A stretch of DNA of 36,651 bases, from the IMG/VR virus record IMGVR_UViG_3300030427_000104, positions 1-36,651 of that record; one strand, 5' to 3'. Positions within the stretch are counted from its first letter, which is position 1, and each line of letters starts with the position of its first letter. A program made the translations under genes and the position numbers. Source of the DNA: a virus. Positions 21,471-30,510 of this stretch are shown piece by piece. A model generated the notes under the pieces. It searched no databases and was not told the origin of the DNA. It saw only the letters and a program-made list of their open reading frames with translations.

Positions 21471-22076
21471 TTATATCTCGTACGCGTCAGCGAGGAAAAT
21501 ACCGAGAGCTCTCAGTTCTTCTTCGTTGGCTGCCGTCATTGTATAGCCGGTCGCAATGATCAACTGGTTACCATTGAAATACCCTGTTTTATAAGCTGTG
21601 GCCACGACTGCGGTGCTCGTTCCTGTGTCAGCATCTTCTGCGAGGATGTACTTGGCCTTTGCCATAGCTGCTACAGTGATGTCACACTCGATATCGATGC
21701 TGGTCTCGTCTTTGAGTCCACCAGCTGCCTCCAACGTAATGGTCAAAGTGCCGTTGGCATATCCTATCGTGTAGTCAGTTGTTATTGTTGCTGGGGTTGC
21801 GCTACCGGCAGCGTATACCTTTAAGGTGCTTGTGACAAGATTCGCGTTTGCATAAGTTGAGACCAACGTCTCCACTGCAAGAGTGGCTGCCACGGTCTTA
21901 TCAGAGCCGAGCAAAATGCCGTCTCCGCCTGCCGCTGTCATAGCGATGACAGACCCACGGAGGATTTTACCTTGATTAGCAGCGAGTTTAATATGACCGC
22001 CCATTGCTGCGGGACCATTTTGATTAATCAAGTTATCAAAGCCAACGCTTCCAATGTTTTCGTCAAGTCTGCCCAT
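21471..22076 (-). CDS. Head decoration protein (lambda gpD-like)
   Basis: 201 residues, longer than lambda D (110). The conserved ending KTGYFNGNQLIIATGYTMTA and the start MGRLDENIGSVGFDNLINQN belong to the HDPD family. An inserted domain in the middle (ATPATITTDYTIGYANGTLT) may be exposed on the capsid surface, as in some enlarged Firmicute homologues. The ATG overlaps the protease stop as TAATG. Confidence 0.85.
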   Translation of the reverse strand: MGRLDENIGSVGFDNLINQNGPAAMGGHIKLAANQGKILRGSVIAMTAAGGDGILLGSDKTVAATLAVETLVSTYANANLVTSTLKVYAAGSATPATITTDYTIGYANGTLTITLEAAGGLKDETSIDIECDITVAAMAKAKYILAEDADTGTSTAVVATAYKTGYFNGNQLIIATGYTMTAANEEELRALGIFLADAYEI

Positions 22077-23296
22077 TATTTCTTACCTCCGTTCTTCATT
22101 TTGTTGTATACATCCACAATCGCGTTCACTTGCTGAGCCTCGTCAGGTTCGTCATCTTGGTTCCCTGCGTTTGGTGCAGCACCGATGCCCTTGGCTCCGG
22201 AGGCATTGAAGTCATTAGCACTATTGTCGAGGTGTTGCTTGCCAAGCTGAGCCTGTTTTTGCAGAGCTTTCAAAGATAACTCGGCGGCTGTACATGGGGC
22301 ATCTCCATACTTTGCTTCAGCTACAAGTTGAGGATCGCCCACTGCGGACTCAATACTTTCAATGTCCTTGATACGGGCTCTCTCTGCTGCAATAGCCTCG
22401 GCGCTTATGGTTCCTTTGCTTGCCGCTTCTATCTGAGCTACTAGCTCAGGGTGCTGTTTTTTGAGTTCTTCCATGTCCATCGTTTTTTTGCCTCCTCCAT
22501 TAGGTTTTTCTATTCCATCCACCAGGCCTTTTGGCGCTGCAGGTAGAACGCTATTAACTGGGATGCCTTTAGGTATATTGTGTAAACCTTTTATGCTGTG
22601 CTTGATACCATTCACAAGTAGTACGCTCTTGTCAGTGCTCATGATCATTTGCGGATCAGAGCCTTCAAGTAGTTTATTGGCGAAACCCTTGTCGACAGCC
22701 TCTTTGCCCGTCATCCATGTCTCTTTTGTCATCATGGAACGAAGGGTTTCGACATCAAGTCCAGTTTTTGCGGAATAGATTTCGGCAATTGCCCTTTCAG
22801 CTGCGTCGAAACCCTTGATTACTTGCTTAAGATCCGTGATGTTGTAGTAATTATAGAATAGGGCACTTACTCCATGAATCATCACGAGACTACCGGGGTA
22901 TGTTACAACTTCGTCACCACTACACATAATGACACTCGCTGCGCTGGCCGCAATGCCTTCGACTATGACTGTCTTTGATCCTGCAAGACCCTTGATCGCG
23001 TTGTGAATCGCGATACCGGTGTAAAGATCCCCACCCACGCTATTGAGTTTGACTGTGATCTTACTTTTGCCCTTGACTGCCTCTAGATCGTCGAGGAAGC
23101 CCTCAGGGGAGATATAGAGACCAGGGAGTGCTTCGCCAGTCCAAAAATCTATTGGTTGGCTACTTACCACTTCACCGTATAGGGTAATTTCTCCCTCGTC
23201 ATCCGATACGGATGCGATGTTCCAGAACTTCGTTGCTTTGGCATGAGATCCTGGTACTGACCCATTAACCAGTCTGGGTTCTTTTCTTTTTCCCAT
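22076..23296 (-). CDS. Head maturation protease, ClpP family
   Basis: 406 residues. A ClpP-like serine protease domain fills about 35-215, with nucleophile S118 in EGIAASAASVIMCSGDE and H141 in LVMIHGVSA. A Gly/Lys-rich linker leads to an Asp/Glu/Ala-rich C-terminus (ELKKQHPELVAQIEAASKGT) that probably acts as a scaffold. It processes capsid-assembly proteins. It overlaps the portal gene by 32 bases. The catalytic Asp could not be placed with confidence. Confidence 0.92.
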   Translation of the reverse strand: MGKRKEPRLVNGSVPGSHAKATKFWNIASVSDDEGEITLYGEVVSSQPIDFWTGEALPGLYISPEGFLDDLEAVKGKSKITVKLNSVGGDLYTGIAIHNAIKGLAGSKTVIVEGIAASAASVIMCSGDEVVTYPGSLVMIHGVSALFYNYYNITDLKQVIKGFDAAERAIAEIYSAKTGLDVETLRSMMTKETWMTGKEAVDKGFANKLLEGSDPQMIMSTDKSVLLVNGIKHSIKGLHNIPKGIPVNSVLPAAPKGLVDGIEKPNGGGKKTMDMEELKKQHPELVAQIEAASKGTISAEAIAAERARIKDIESIESAVGDPQLVAEAKYGDAPCTAAELSLKALQKQAQLGKQHLDNSANDFNASGAKGIGAAPNAGNQDDEPDEAQQVNAIVDVYNKMKNGGKK

Positions 23297-24878
23297 TGTC
23301 GTCTCCTTCCTTCAATGCTTCAAGTATTACGGCTTTGATGGTATTGGCGAGCTGTGTTCCTCCGCCTTCGTTTACACCATTTGCCTCTGCAAGCTTAGTG
23401 TTTTCGCGTGCGAGTTGCTCGACGTTTGTCTCCCATTGGCCACCGTTGAGCCTGATGGTCGATTGTTCGTGAGTAGTAAAGCCCTCGCTGACTGCGAGAA
23501 TCTCAGCCGATATTTCTTTGACTGGGTCGAGTTGCCCCTGGCTTGGCCCTATCCATTCGCTACCGAGGTATGCCTTGCGCATGGTGGGGTTAGTAAAAAA
23601 ACCCGGTGCTAGTATCCGACCACGGGCAACAGCTTCAGCCATCCATACCTCGTAGATAGGACGACAGAAGTCATTAGTGAACCAAACACGCCGCATTTTG
23701 AAAGCTTTCCACGCCTCCAGCAACGCAGCACGGCTCGCCGAGTAGCTAGCATTAAACGCCTTGAGAAGCAGATCGGCCGGTACTTCAAGGGCTGCACCAA
23801 TTTGTTCACATATTGAGCGAATAAATATGTCAAATCCACCGCTCGGTCGCTTTGGATCTGCAAAGGTTACTTCCTCACCTGGCTTCATGATGTTTATCTG
23901 ACCAGGCCCCATTTCATATTCATTCGGATCATCCGAGACTTCCGAATTTCCCACTTCATTGAATGGGTTATCACCAGTTGATGCTTCTGTCTTAATGAAC
24001 GCAGTAAAGAAGCTCTCGACCACAGCTGCAGTGAGCTCACTTTCTGTATACCTCCGGAGTTGAAGCAAGGGTTCAATGACCTGTGCTAAATAACTAACGC
24101 CACGATATTGATCAGGGCGTTCCGTATCCATAATCTGCAGGATGTTTGGCAATCCGGTGAGATTCCCGTATGCCTCCACACGCTGCCACTCTGTTTTTCT
24201 GGACCAGGTTTGAAACGGATAGGTGTTGCGAATGTGATACGCGACGATCGCGCCATTAGTGTCGACCTCGACACCGTCATAGATGCTGTTGCCATTTTCA
24301 GCCTTTCCGTCTGTCATGATGGACAACATGTAGCCCCCTGGCGTACTTACTCGATCAGCTTCGATGACGTGTAGTCGCAAGTTATACGGCATAAGTTGCG
24401 TGGCTTCATATTGCTTGAATACGACGAAGGAGTCTCCGCTTAAAAGCCAGGATACAAACGCGAGCTGCTGAATGGCATAAAAGTCATTGACGCCGGTGGC
24501 ATCGCAAGCTCGTTTACTATCAGCCCATAAAGCAAACTCGGCTTCGACGTTTTTTTGCCATACTTCAGTTGCTTCAGGCGTCATTCCCAGCGCGTCACGA
24601 TTTATACGACTTTTCAGCTGAAGTCCGACACCTATGACATTGGTGCGATTGGTTTTGATTGCAGAGGTTGCCACTGGGGCGGCCATATAAAGCATCCTGG
24701 CCCGCTGGCGAAGCGTAAAGTTGTTATAATCAATGTCCTCCCGAGCGCTACCACTTTGTGCATTGAAACCTTTAGTTGCTTTCTTTTTCCAGCTCGCTCC
24801 AGCCTCTCCGTATCCTTTATTTTCCGGACGTGTTGGTACTCTTGCGTTTGGTTTTTGGTCCCTGTTGATCGATCTCAC
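23265..24878 (-). CDS. Portal protein (lambda gpB family)
   Basis: 537 residues. EDIDYNNFTLRQRARMLYMA, KTNRTNVIGVGLQLKSRIN and ALEVPADLLLKAFNASYSAS are typical of lambda-type portals. It is the dodecamer through which DNA enters. The start is odd: the only canonical start, GTG 24878, lies inside the AGGAGG ribosome site, while an in-frame ATC at 24869 sits at ideal spacing. About 60 residues of basic, flexible N-terminus precede the conserved core, so either start gives a working protein. Confidence 0.92.
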   Translation of the reverse strand: MRSINRDQKPNARVPTRPENKGYGEAGASWKKKATKGFNAQSGSAREDIDYNNFTLRQRARMLYMAAPVATSAIKTNRTNVIGVGLQLKSRINRDALGMTPEATEVWQKNVEAEFALWADSKRACDATGVNDFYAIQQLAFVSWLLSGDSFVVFKQYEATQLMPYNLRLHVIEADRVSTPGGYMLSIMTDGKAENGNSIYDGVEVDTNGAIVAYHIRNTYPFQTWSRKTEWQRVEAYGNLTGLPNILQIMDTERPDQYRGVSYLAQVIEPLLQLRRYTESELTAAVVESFFTAFIKTEASTGDNPFNEVGNSEVSDDPNEYEMGPGQINIMKPGEEVTFADPKRPSGGFDIFIRSICEQIGAALEVPADLLLKAFNASYSASRAALLEAWKAFKMRRVWFTNDFCRPIYEVWMAEAVARGRILAPGFFTNPTMRKAYLGSEWIGPSQGQLDPVKEISAEILAVSEGFTTHEQSTIRLNGGQWETNVEQLARENTKLAEANGVNEGGGTQLANTIKAVILEALKEGDDNGKKKRTQTG

Positions 24879-24883
24879 CTCCT

Positions 24884-25147
24884 TTACCAGTCGCGGAGCA
24901 CGACTCCGACTGCTCGACGCGGTTTGCCACCGATAAGTTCTGATTCCAACTCTGTGATCTCTTGCTTGAGTTCCTTGATAGCTGTTCTGATCACACTAAG
25001 ATCGGTATTGTATCTGGCCAGATTACGGGGACCGATGCCGTAACTTTGGACTCCACCGCTGAGCATTTCTTTTTCGCGGTTTCGGTAAAGGGTGTTCCTC
25101 TCCTTTGCATCTACAAGATCAGCAGTGATGACCTCTTTGGTTCGCAT
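24884..25147 (-). CDS. Head-tail joining protein gpW-like
   Basis: 87 residues. MRTKEVITADLVDAKERNTL and the Tyr/Ile-rich region GGVQSYGIGPRNLARYNTDL followed by a long helix (IRTAIKELKQEITELESELI) place it in the gpW-like group that lies between terminase and portal. ATG 25147 has AAGGAGGTG upstream; the frame open to 25171 is rejected. Confidence 0.75.
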   Translation of the reverse strand: MRTKEVITADLVDAKERNTLYRNREKEMLSGGVQSYGIGPRNLARYNTDLSVIRTAIKELKQEITELESELIGGKPRRAVGVVLRDW

Positions 25148-25167
25148 TATCGTCACCTCCTTGGCTT

Positions 25168-27060
25168 TCACCAGTCATCAGAATCACGCTGTCGACGCTT
25201 CCTTGGTTGCTGTACTGGTTTCTGTTTGGGTGTTTCCGGTACCCCTTTAATCCTCCGCTCCACAGCGTCCATATCTGGATCGATTATTTTCAGACCGGCG
25301 AGCGCATAGTTGCGGCAGTCGAGAGCTTCGTTTCTTGTATGCCCAGGAAGCTTTTCCCACGCCCAACTATTTCCAGTTTTACTTTTCTTCAGGACGAGCT
25401 TCTCCGAGAGCAGCCCATTGAAGTAATTGATATCATAGCCACGATCCTCTCCTCGAGGGAAATGACAAAATTTCGCTCCTGCCTCCTGCACCTTAAGAGC
25501 ACTCATAATTGATGACTTTCCGGCATCTACACCCAATGTATAGAGCCAACAAGTGATCTTCTTATTGTCTTTAATTGGGATCTTGGATGGTGGCCTGACG
25601 AAAGGAACACCGTCGCCACCTTTACCTTTAATAGCAAAAACACGTTTACTTTGTCTATTGCGACAAGCTTTGTAAACTTCCTGAGTATAATGACCTCCGG
25701 AGTCAACACAGGTGATCGATAGTTTAAGACCGCGTCCATTCTTGAATTTGTAGACGCGGTCAATGACATCATCCAGCCTTTCCCATACTTCTGGAGTGTC
25801 TGGCTTTCCCATGATATAACCTTTCTTAATGCCCCACGTCTCACCATATTGGCCATGGCCAATAACCTCGTACTCCAAGCGATTGTCTTGAGTATCAACG
25901 CCACAGGTGAGTACAAGTACACCGTCAGGTAATTCGGCTGGGTATTCCTCACGACGGGAAAGCATCGAATCTTCATCTTCGAGGTCTCCGCGATCTTCCC
26001 ATAGTTCTCCAAGCAAAGTGTTAAATACTACCTTTAAACGCTCCGGATCGCGTTGAGCTTCAAGGAACTTGCGGGCAATTTTGCTCCACGGCATCCAAGG
26101 TGAAGAGAAGGCATTGAGCCAGAATGACCGAACTCCATTAATGTAGGCCTCCGGGTTGTCTGCAATCCACTTAGTTGGTTGCTTGCGCATGACCCTTTCG
26201 GTTGATAAGCAGCCGCACGAGGGACAGGCCCACCCCGTTATTGTCACATAGAAGGTCTTTTTACTCTTTACCTTAACGACCTGATGGTCATATTTCACCT
26301 GATCGAATACAATACTATGCCAATCCCCACATTCAGGGCATTGGTGACACCATCGTTCTTGGGTACCCTGGTAGAATGACGTCTCAATGTTGCTGCTTCC
26401 CTTGATAGTCGGCGTCGATACCTCAATCGCCTTCGCGTTATAGAACGTTGCCTGCCTTGCCTCGGCAAGAGACCACGGGTCTCCCTCGGTTCCAGCACTC
26501 AATGCCCATCTGTCACGTTCGTCGCCGAGTATATATCGGGCCGGAGTGGATGCGAGAGCCGATGCGCTGTTCGAACCCGCAATTGTGAGCATACCACCGG
26601 GGAATGATTTCTGTAATATCGTGTTGCCACTGTCGCGCGTTTTGACATCAGCGACCTTGGCTTTTAGTGGCTTACTATCCCTGATCATTGGAGCAATACG
26701 TAACCGACTGAACTTCCTGGCATCCTCGAGCGTTGGCTGGACGAACAGGATCGAGCCGGGATCTTGATCAATGATGTACCCTATTATGTTAAGTTCGAGT
26801 TCGGACTTTCCGACTTGTGAAGCGGCCACCATTACAATCTTGTGGATATGTGGGTCAGAGAACGCCTCCATTGGCGCTTTCAGATAAGGGGTTCTTGAGG
26901 TTCTCCACGGCCCAGCCTCTGCCGAGTTTTCGGGGGAGAGGCGGCGGCTCCTGTCGGCCCATTCTGCCACGGTGAGGTCCTCGGGCGGCTTAAAGTTTTT
27001 AAGCGCACCCGAAACGGCTGTGTTCAGCCTCTCGATTTCCGGCTTATTCTTCCGGGCCAT
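25168..27060 (-). CDS. Terminase large subunit (GpA family)
   Basis: 630 residues. Walker A-like VMVAASQVGKSELE (about residues 77-90), Walker B with catalytic Glu in YILGDERDRW (about 175), a four-Cys zinc knuckle (CHQCPECGDW and CPSCG), and a C-terminal nuclease domain beginning GVDTQDNRLEYEVIGHG. It packages DNA with ATP and cuts concatemers. GpA-type terminases usually act at cos sites. No cos sequence could be identified. It overlaps the small subunit gene by 17 bases. Confidence 0.94.
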   Translation of the reverse strand: MARKNKPEIERLNTAVSGALKNFKPPEDLTVAEWADRSRRLSPENSAEAGPWRTSRTPYLKAPMEAFSDPHIHKIVMVAASQVGKSELELNIIGYIIDQDPGSILFVQPTLEDARKFSRLRIAPMIRDSKPLKAKVADVKTRDSGNTILQKSFPGGMLTIAGSNSASALASTPARYILGDERDRWALSAGTEGDPWSLAEARQATFYNAKAIEVSTPTIKGSSNIETSFYQGTQERWCHQCPECGDWHSIVFDQVKYDHQVVKVKSKKTFYVTITGWACPSCGCLSTERVMRKQPTKWIADNPEAYINGVRSFWLNAFSSPWMPWSKIARKFLEAQRDPERLKVVFNTLLGELWEDRGDLEDEDSMLSRREEYPAELPDGVLVLTCGVDTQDNRLEYEVIGHGQYGETWGIKKGYIMGKPDTPEVWERLDDVIDRVYKFKNGRGLKLSITCVDSGGHYTQEVYKACRNRQSKRVFAIKGKGGDGVPFVRPPSKIPIKDNKKITCWLYTLGVDAGKSSIMSALKVQEAGAKFCHFPRGEDRGYDINYFNGLLSEKLVLKKSKTGNSWAWEKLPGHTRNEALDCRNYALAGLKIIDPDMDAVERRIKGVPETPKQKPVQQPRKRRQRDSDDW

Positions 27061-27625
27061 CTTCCTCCAACCCTCGCCAACCTTGACGATCCCTTACCCG
27101 CCGTTTGTATTCCTCGGGATCGTAGCGATAATTAGAAAGGTCATTGAGGATGCCGTGACATTCCTGTTTGATACGACTCGATGCTTCGGCTGCAGTTGTT
27201 GTGTTAGCCATATCTATTGCAAGCCGCCCAGGCAAAGCCATGATCATGCCTCTGACCGCAAAAACAAGATCTGTCGTCATTGACTCAACGTCCTCGCTGC
27301 GGTGCATTTTACCCTCGAGCTCATTCAGCTCCAGCGCTGCCATGCCTGCTTTGCTTTCCTTTAGGTTAGCCTCAGCCTTTATTTTGCGGACTTCGATGTC
27401 AATAACTTCACCGCTCTTGGTCCCTCGATTATTGGCCTTATCGCCCAGGTACTTAATGTACCGCTGTATCGTCGTCATAAGGTCGTAGCGATTGGCACCT
27501 TTTATCTTTGTCGAGACGATGACTCCATCCTTGGTGAGCTGCTGAATCCTACGCGTCGTCACTCCAAAAAGCGGGGCGAGGATGTCGCTGCCGACCAGCT
27601 TGGGGTTTGGTTTGTTGTCCGGCAT
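27044..27625 (-). CDS. Terminase small subunit (Nu1-like)
   Basis: 193 residues. An N-terminal winged helix-turn-helix (GSDILAPLFGVTTRRIQQLT) like lambda gpNu1 binds the packaging site. A long helical region (ANLKESKAGMAALELNELEG) and the C-terminus that contacts the large subunit follow. ATG 27625 has GGAGGAGGG upstream, so the longer frame to 27646 is rejected. It is the first gene of the late head operon. Confidence 0.85.
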   Translation of the reverse strand: MPDNKPNPKLVGSDILAPLFGVTTRRIQQLTKDGVIVSTKIKGANRYDLMTTIQRYIKYLGDKANNRGTKSGEVIDIEVRKIKAEANLKESKAGMAALELNELEGKMHRSEDVESMTTDLVFAVRGMIMALPGRLAIDMANTTTAAEASSRIKQECHGILNDLSNYRYDPEEYKRRVRDRQGWRGLEEDGPEE

Positions 27626-27691
27626 CGTATCCCTCCTCCCGGACATTTGGCGAAACGAAACGCCCTAAAAAAAATTTTCTGAGTCTACACG

Positions 27692-27721
27692 TTTATCGGG
27701 GTCATTTAGCCCCGCAGTCAA
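27692..27721 (-). promoter_or_regulatory. Candidate late promoter
   Basis: On the minus strand TTGACT (27721-27716) and GATAAA (27697-27692) are 18 bases apart. A 5-bp hairpin (CGGGG 27697-27701, CCCCG 27710-27714) lies in the spacer. It sits about 70-100 bases before the small terminase and is a fair target for the RinA-like activator. Confidence 0.35.
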
Positions 27722-27767
27722 GAATCTTTGCCGGAAGTACCTTTTCTTCATTAAGGGCATTAAAAAA

Positions 27768-27792
27768 AGCCCTGGCTCTTTGTCCGGGCTTG
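27768..27792 (-). terminator. Terminator between early and late operons
   Basis: AAGCCC (27768-27773) pairs with GGGCTT (27787-27792). On the minus strand the stem is followed by TTTTTAAT. The gap 27626-27918 holds this, the promoter candidate and no gene. Confidence 0.75.
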
Positions 27793-27918
27793 TTGGGTTT
27801 GTCTAAATATTAAACTAATATGGTCTGCTACATCTCAATCTCCCCCCTATATAAGATCAAATACATTGTAATAAATATAACAGATCATAAAGGTATAGTC
27901 GAGGTCATGAAAAGGACA

Positions 27919-28551
27919 TCATTCGGACATTTTCCCTTGCGGTTTTCTTCTTGTCAAGCTATTAGACAAGGCTGCGGATATCCCGAAAAGGGCGACCGAT
28001 ATATCGCCAACAATTTGAGATCTCCACCTCCTGACCGTCTTTACCTCAGGATGATTCCCGTCTTCTTTAATGATTTGTTCCGCTATCTGCTCAAATGACA
28101 ACTGCTTAGAGTCATCGTTCCTTCGTTCTCCATTCGCATCTCGATTGAAGTAATACATCTCAATAATCTTAAAACGCGAGTCAGTCCTAAATTGGTTTAG
28201 GATCCTATCTATGCTCTCAAGCTGTGCCTTTGTTCTGTTGTACGACTTTTGGCGTTCTTTCCCTTTCTCCTCACTTGGATCTGTATAGCCAGCATTCGGA
28301 GAAAAACGCGTGATGCTTTTACTTCTTTGCTTGAATATGCCTTCCATGTAAGCATATTCATCGGCAACTATATCAATAAGCTTAGGGTAATTGTATAATA
28401 TTTTTTCTGTTGCCTTGTAATAATCGAAGGTTCTTGCGTCCTTTTCATCGTCCTTTTTTTCTATAGCCACGATACTTTTCTGTACTGCTCGCTCTATTAT
28501 TTTGTCAATCTCTGGAGTCAGTGTTTGTGTTAAGCTCTTTGATTTATTCAT
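27919..28551 (-). CDS. RinA-like late transcription activator
   Basis: 210 residues. The C-terminal half carries a sigma-70 region 4-type helix-turn-helix (KQLSFEQIAEQIIKEDGN, then EVKTVRRWRSQIVGDI), preceded by IDRILNQFRTDSRFKIIEMY, the pattern of the RinA/ArpU family that switches on Firmicute phage packaging and late genes. ATG 28551 has AGGAG about 9 bases before. It lies just before the terminase genes, the standard place. The N-terminal 90 residues are helical and of unknown role. Confidence 0.75.
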   Translation of the reverse strand: MNKSKSLTQTLTPEIDKIIERAVQKSIVAIEKKDDEKDARTFDYYKATEKILYNYPKLIDIVADEYAYMEGIFKQRSKSITRFSPNAGYTDPSEEKGKERQKSYNRTKAQLESIDRILNQFRTDSRFKIIEMYYFNRDANGERRNDDSKQLSFEQIAEQIIKEDGNHPEVKTVRRWRSQIVGDISVALFGISAALSNSLTRRKPQGKMSE

Positions 28552-29473
28552 CTTGCCGTTCTCCTCCCTCGACGCCAGTCCCAAACATTCCTTGTATGGC
28601 TTCAAAGGGTAGCTCTTTTCCCTTCCTAATACATCGGATTTCTTCGTCACCTATGGCCCGTATGAAACGTTTAACAATGATGTCAGTGGATTCTGGCGTC
28701 AGTTCCATGATGTATGCTACCTCTTTCACTGAATCATAGGACACCAGTGTGGTACCCGCTCCACCCACTAGCAATTTCTCAATCAGCTCGGGCAGTATTT
28801 TTGACTCAGCACCATCAAATAGCCGGTCCCGATCTTCTGGAATGGAGCAGTCTCCACATATTACACGGTGTTTACCGAGAATCCAAAGATCTCCGTTCTT
28901 GGTTATAGGTTTATCTGGCTCGGTGGCTGTTTCCGGGTCCTTAGTTTGATCCTGCAACGCTTCAGCGAGGGCGTTCACGATATCGCTGTATTCCTCTTCA
29001 GAGTATCCAGACAACGTGAATGGTATCTCTCCAGTGTTGATGTCAGCGAATACTTCGGCCAGCATCTTGGCATCTGCATCGCTTAGTTCCGCAATTCTGT
29101 TGTCGGCCACTAGGTCGGCCATTTCCTCGGCATCACTTGAATAATTCTGATAGTCAACTGGTACTTCAATCAGCTCTTCTAGCTGCGCTGCCATGAGCCT
29201 GCCGTGTCCTCGAACAATCAGTCCACTACGATTGCTAATGGTGATTGGTCCGCGCCATCCTTGTGCTCGGATGATTGCCCCGAGGAGCTTCACTTGTTCA
29301 AGCGGGTGCTGGTTAGGGTTCTTTGGATTCGGTTTGAGATCCGATGTCATAATAATGGCATCGTGTGCACAGAACACGGGTATCTCGTCTGCCCATGCTT
29401 TAGGGTCTGCAGCTGTTCTATAGTCGTATAGTTTTGGCGCTTCGTGCTTCGGGGCAGGTTTTTTCCTTGCCAT
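28544..29473 (-). CDS. ParB-like protein with internally deleted methyltransferase
   Basis: 309 residues. Residues 45-130 form a ParB/Srx domain (HPLEQVKLLGAIIRAQGWRG, then GLIVRGHGRLMAAQ). Residues 194-222 (NGDLWILGKHRVICGDCS) are the entry segment of a phage N4/N6 DNA methyltransferase. Residues 235-270 (LLVGGAGTTL, AYIMELTPESTDIIVKRF) match that enzyme's last part. The normal middle of roughly 150 residues or more, including the DPPY catalytic motif, is missing without loss of frame. The product should bind but not methylate DNA. The ATG at 29473 has AGGAGG 10 bases upstream; TTG 29476 is an alternative. Confidence 0.85.
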   Translation of the reverse strand: MARKKPAPKHEAPKLYDYRTAADPKAWADEIPVFCAHDAIIMTSDLKPNPKNPNQHPLEQVKLLGAIIRAQGWRGPITISNRSGLIVRGHGRLMAAQLEELIEVPVDYQNYSSDAEEMADLVADNRIAELSDADAKMLAEVFADINTGEIPFTLSGYSEEEYSDIVNALAEALQDQTKDPETATEPDKPITKNGDLWILGKHRVICGDCSIPEDRDRLFDGAESKILPELIEKLLVGGAGTTLVSYDSVKEVAYIMELTPESTDIIVKRFIRAIGDEEIRCIRKGKELPFEAIQGMFGTGVEGGERQDE

Positions 29474-29518
29474 CAATACTTCGCCTCCTATCCATTCTAA
29501 TCCTTATCCACCCTTTAA

Positions 29519-29920
29519 TCAGACCTTGATTCTGCATTCTTTCCACTTCAGCCACTTTTCTTCTAGTTCATCAAGCCTTTGCTTTACTTTGGCATCAGCA
29601 AAGCGTTTCAGTCTCAACCGCTCCATTTCGTTCTGTTCAATCTTTGACATGTAGTAGGGATACGTCTTAATTTGCCACTGCTTCCAATATTCACGCCAGC
29701 GGGCAGACTCATGGGGCCCTTCGCTCCCGTGATGATGTTTCCAACATAAAGTGACCACATTCTCGACACATGCTACCCGGTCTTTTGCTTGAGAACGTGA
29801 CTCGCAGTGATGATGGTCCGTGTTATAACTGCTTCCACACCCGGGATGAAGGCAAACTCCTCCATCCCGCTCGTCAACCTTTTTATAAGCATATTGGAGT
29901 AAACTGCTGAGCTTTGCCAA
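29519..29920 (-). CDS. HNH endonuclease-like protein
   Basis: 133 residues. GGVCLHPGCGSSYNTDHHHC (about 21-40) then NVVTLCWKHHHGSEG (about 54-68) form a zinc-bound HNH (beta-beta-alpha) fold with paired CxxxxC and CxxH ligands. A basic helical tail (RLRLKRFADAKVKQRLDELE) follows. Phages often carry an HNH protein near the terminase, where it aids DNA cutting during packaging. TTG start at 29920 with GGGGGTG upstream. Confidence 0.75.
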   Translation of the reverse strand: MAKLSSLLQYAYKKVDERDGGVCLHPGCGSSYNTDHHHCESRSQAKDRVACVENVVTLCWKHHHGSEGPHESARWREYWKQWQIKTYPYYMSKIEQNEMERLRLKRFADAKVKQRLDELEEKWLKWKECRIKV

Positions 29921-29961
29921 CGATTCACCCCCGCTTTATTCACAAATAATTGAAATGTGTA

Positions 29962-30510
29962 TTAACTAGACATTGTCTTTAATGCTTTAACGTACCATAC
30001 GTTATCAATATCAGCCTGGGTTATCTCTTTTAGTTCTTCCTCGGTTTCGATAACACCCCACCAACTTTCTGCACCAAAAACAATTTCATTGAGATCAAAA
30101 ACAAAGATGGCTGGATTTGCCCGATAACCAAGATTTAATTCTTTGCTTGTGGAGTTATGAGATACAGTAATATCTAATGGCAAATCACCCAGGAAGAGTC
30201 CTAAGTAAGTCTTGCCTCTATATTCCTCCGCACAGGGAGCAATCTTTACAAACTTACCTATATTGCTCTTCTCAAGACAATATAGTTCGGTATTACGGTT
30301 TATTTTGGAAACCTCAATCGGATACTCGATATACCTACATTTATACCCATCACAGATAAATTTCTCTTTGAACTTATGAGCATCCAGCATTGAATCCATT
30401 CTGTGAGGATTCCATATGGCCTGATATTCCTCGTTATTCTTCAATGTGTCACACTCGGCGAATAAGCCGAACTTACAAGCATTGCAATTTCTTTTGGTTC
30501 CATTTGACAT
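29962..30510 (-). CDS. Hypothetical Cys-rich N-terminus protein, 182 residues
   Basis: MSNGTKRNCNACKFGLFAEC gives a CxxC plus further cysteines (up to residue 58, ICDGYKCRYIEY), a likely zinc site. The C-terminal half (AIFVFDLNEIVFGAESWWGV, ADIDNVWYVKALKTM) looks like a recurring Firmicute phage domain of unknown function. Good ribosome site AAGGAGG. The upstream gap 30511-30577 holds only a 5-bp palindrome. Confidence 0.65.
   Translation of the reverse strand: MSNGTKRNCNACKFGLFAECDTLKNNEEYQAIWNPHRMDSMLDAHKFKEKFICDGYKCRYIEYPIEVSKINRNTELYCLEKSNIGKFVKIAPCAEEYRGKTYLGLFLGDLPLDITVSHNSTSKELNLGYRANPAIFVFDLNEIVFGAESWWGVIETEEELKEITQADIDNVWYVKALKTMSS

Noticed and set aside
27829-27834. ATG-TAG minimal frame behind a GGGGGG site on the minus strand
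   Set aside because: Start-stop frames arise easily by chance and no role or conservation can be shown from one sequence.
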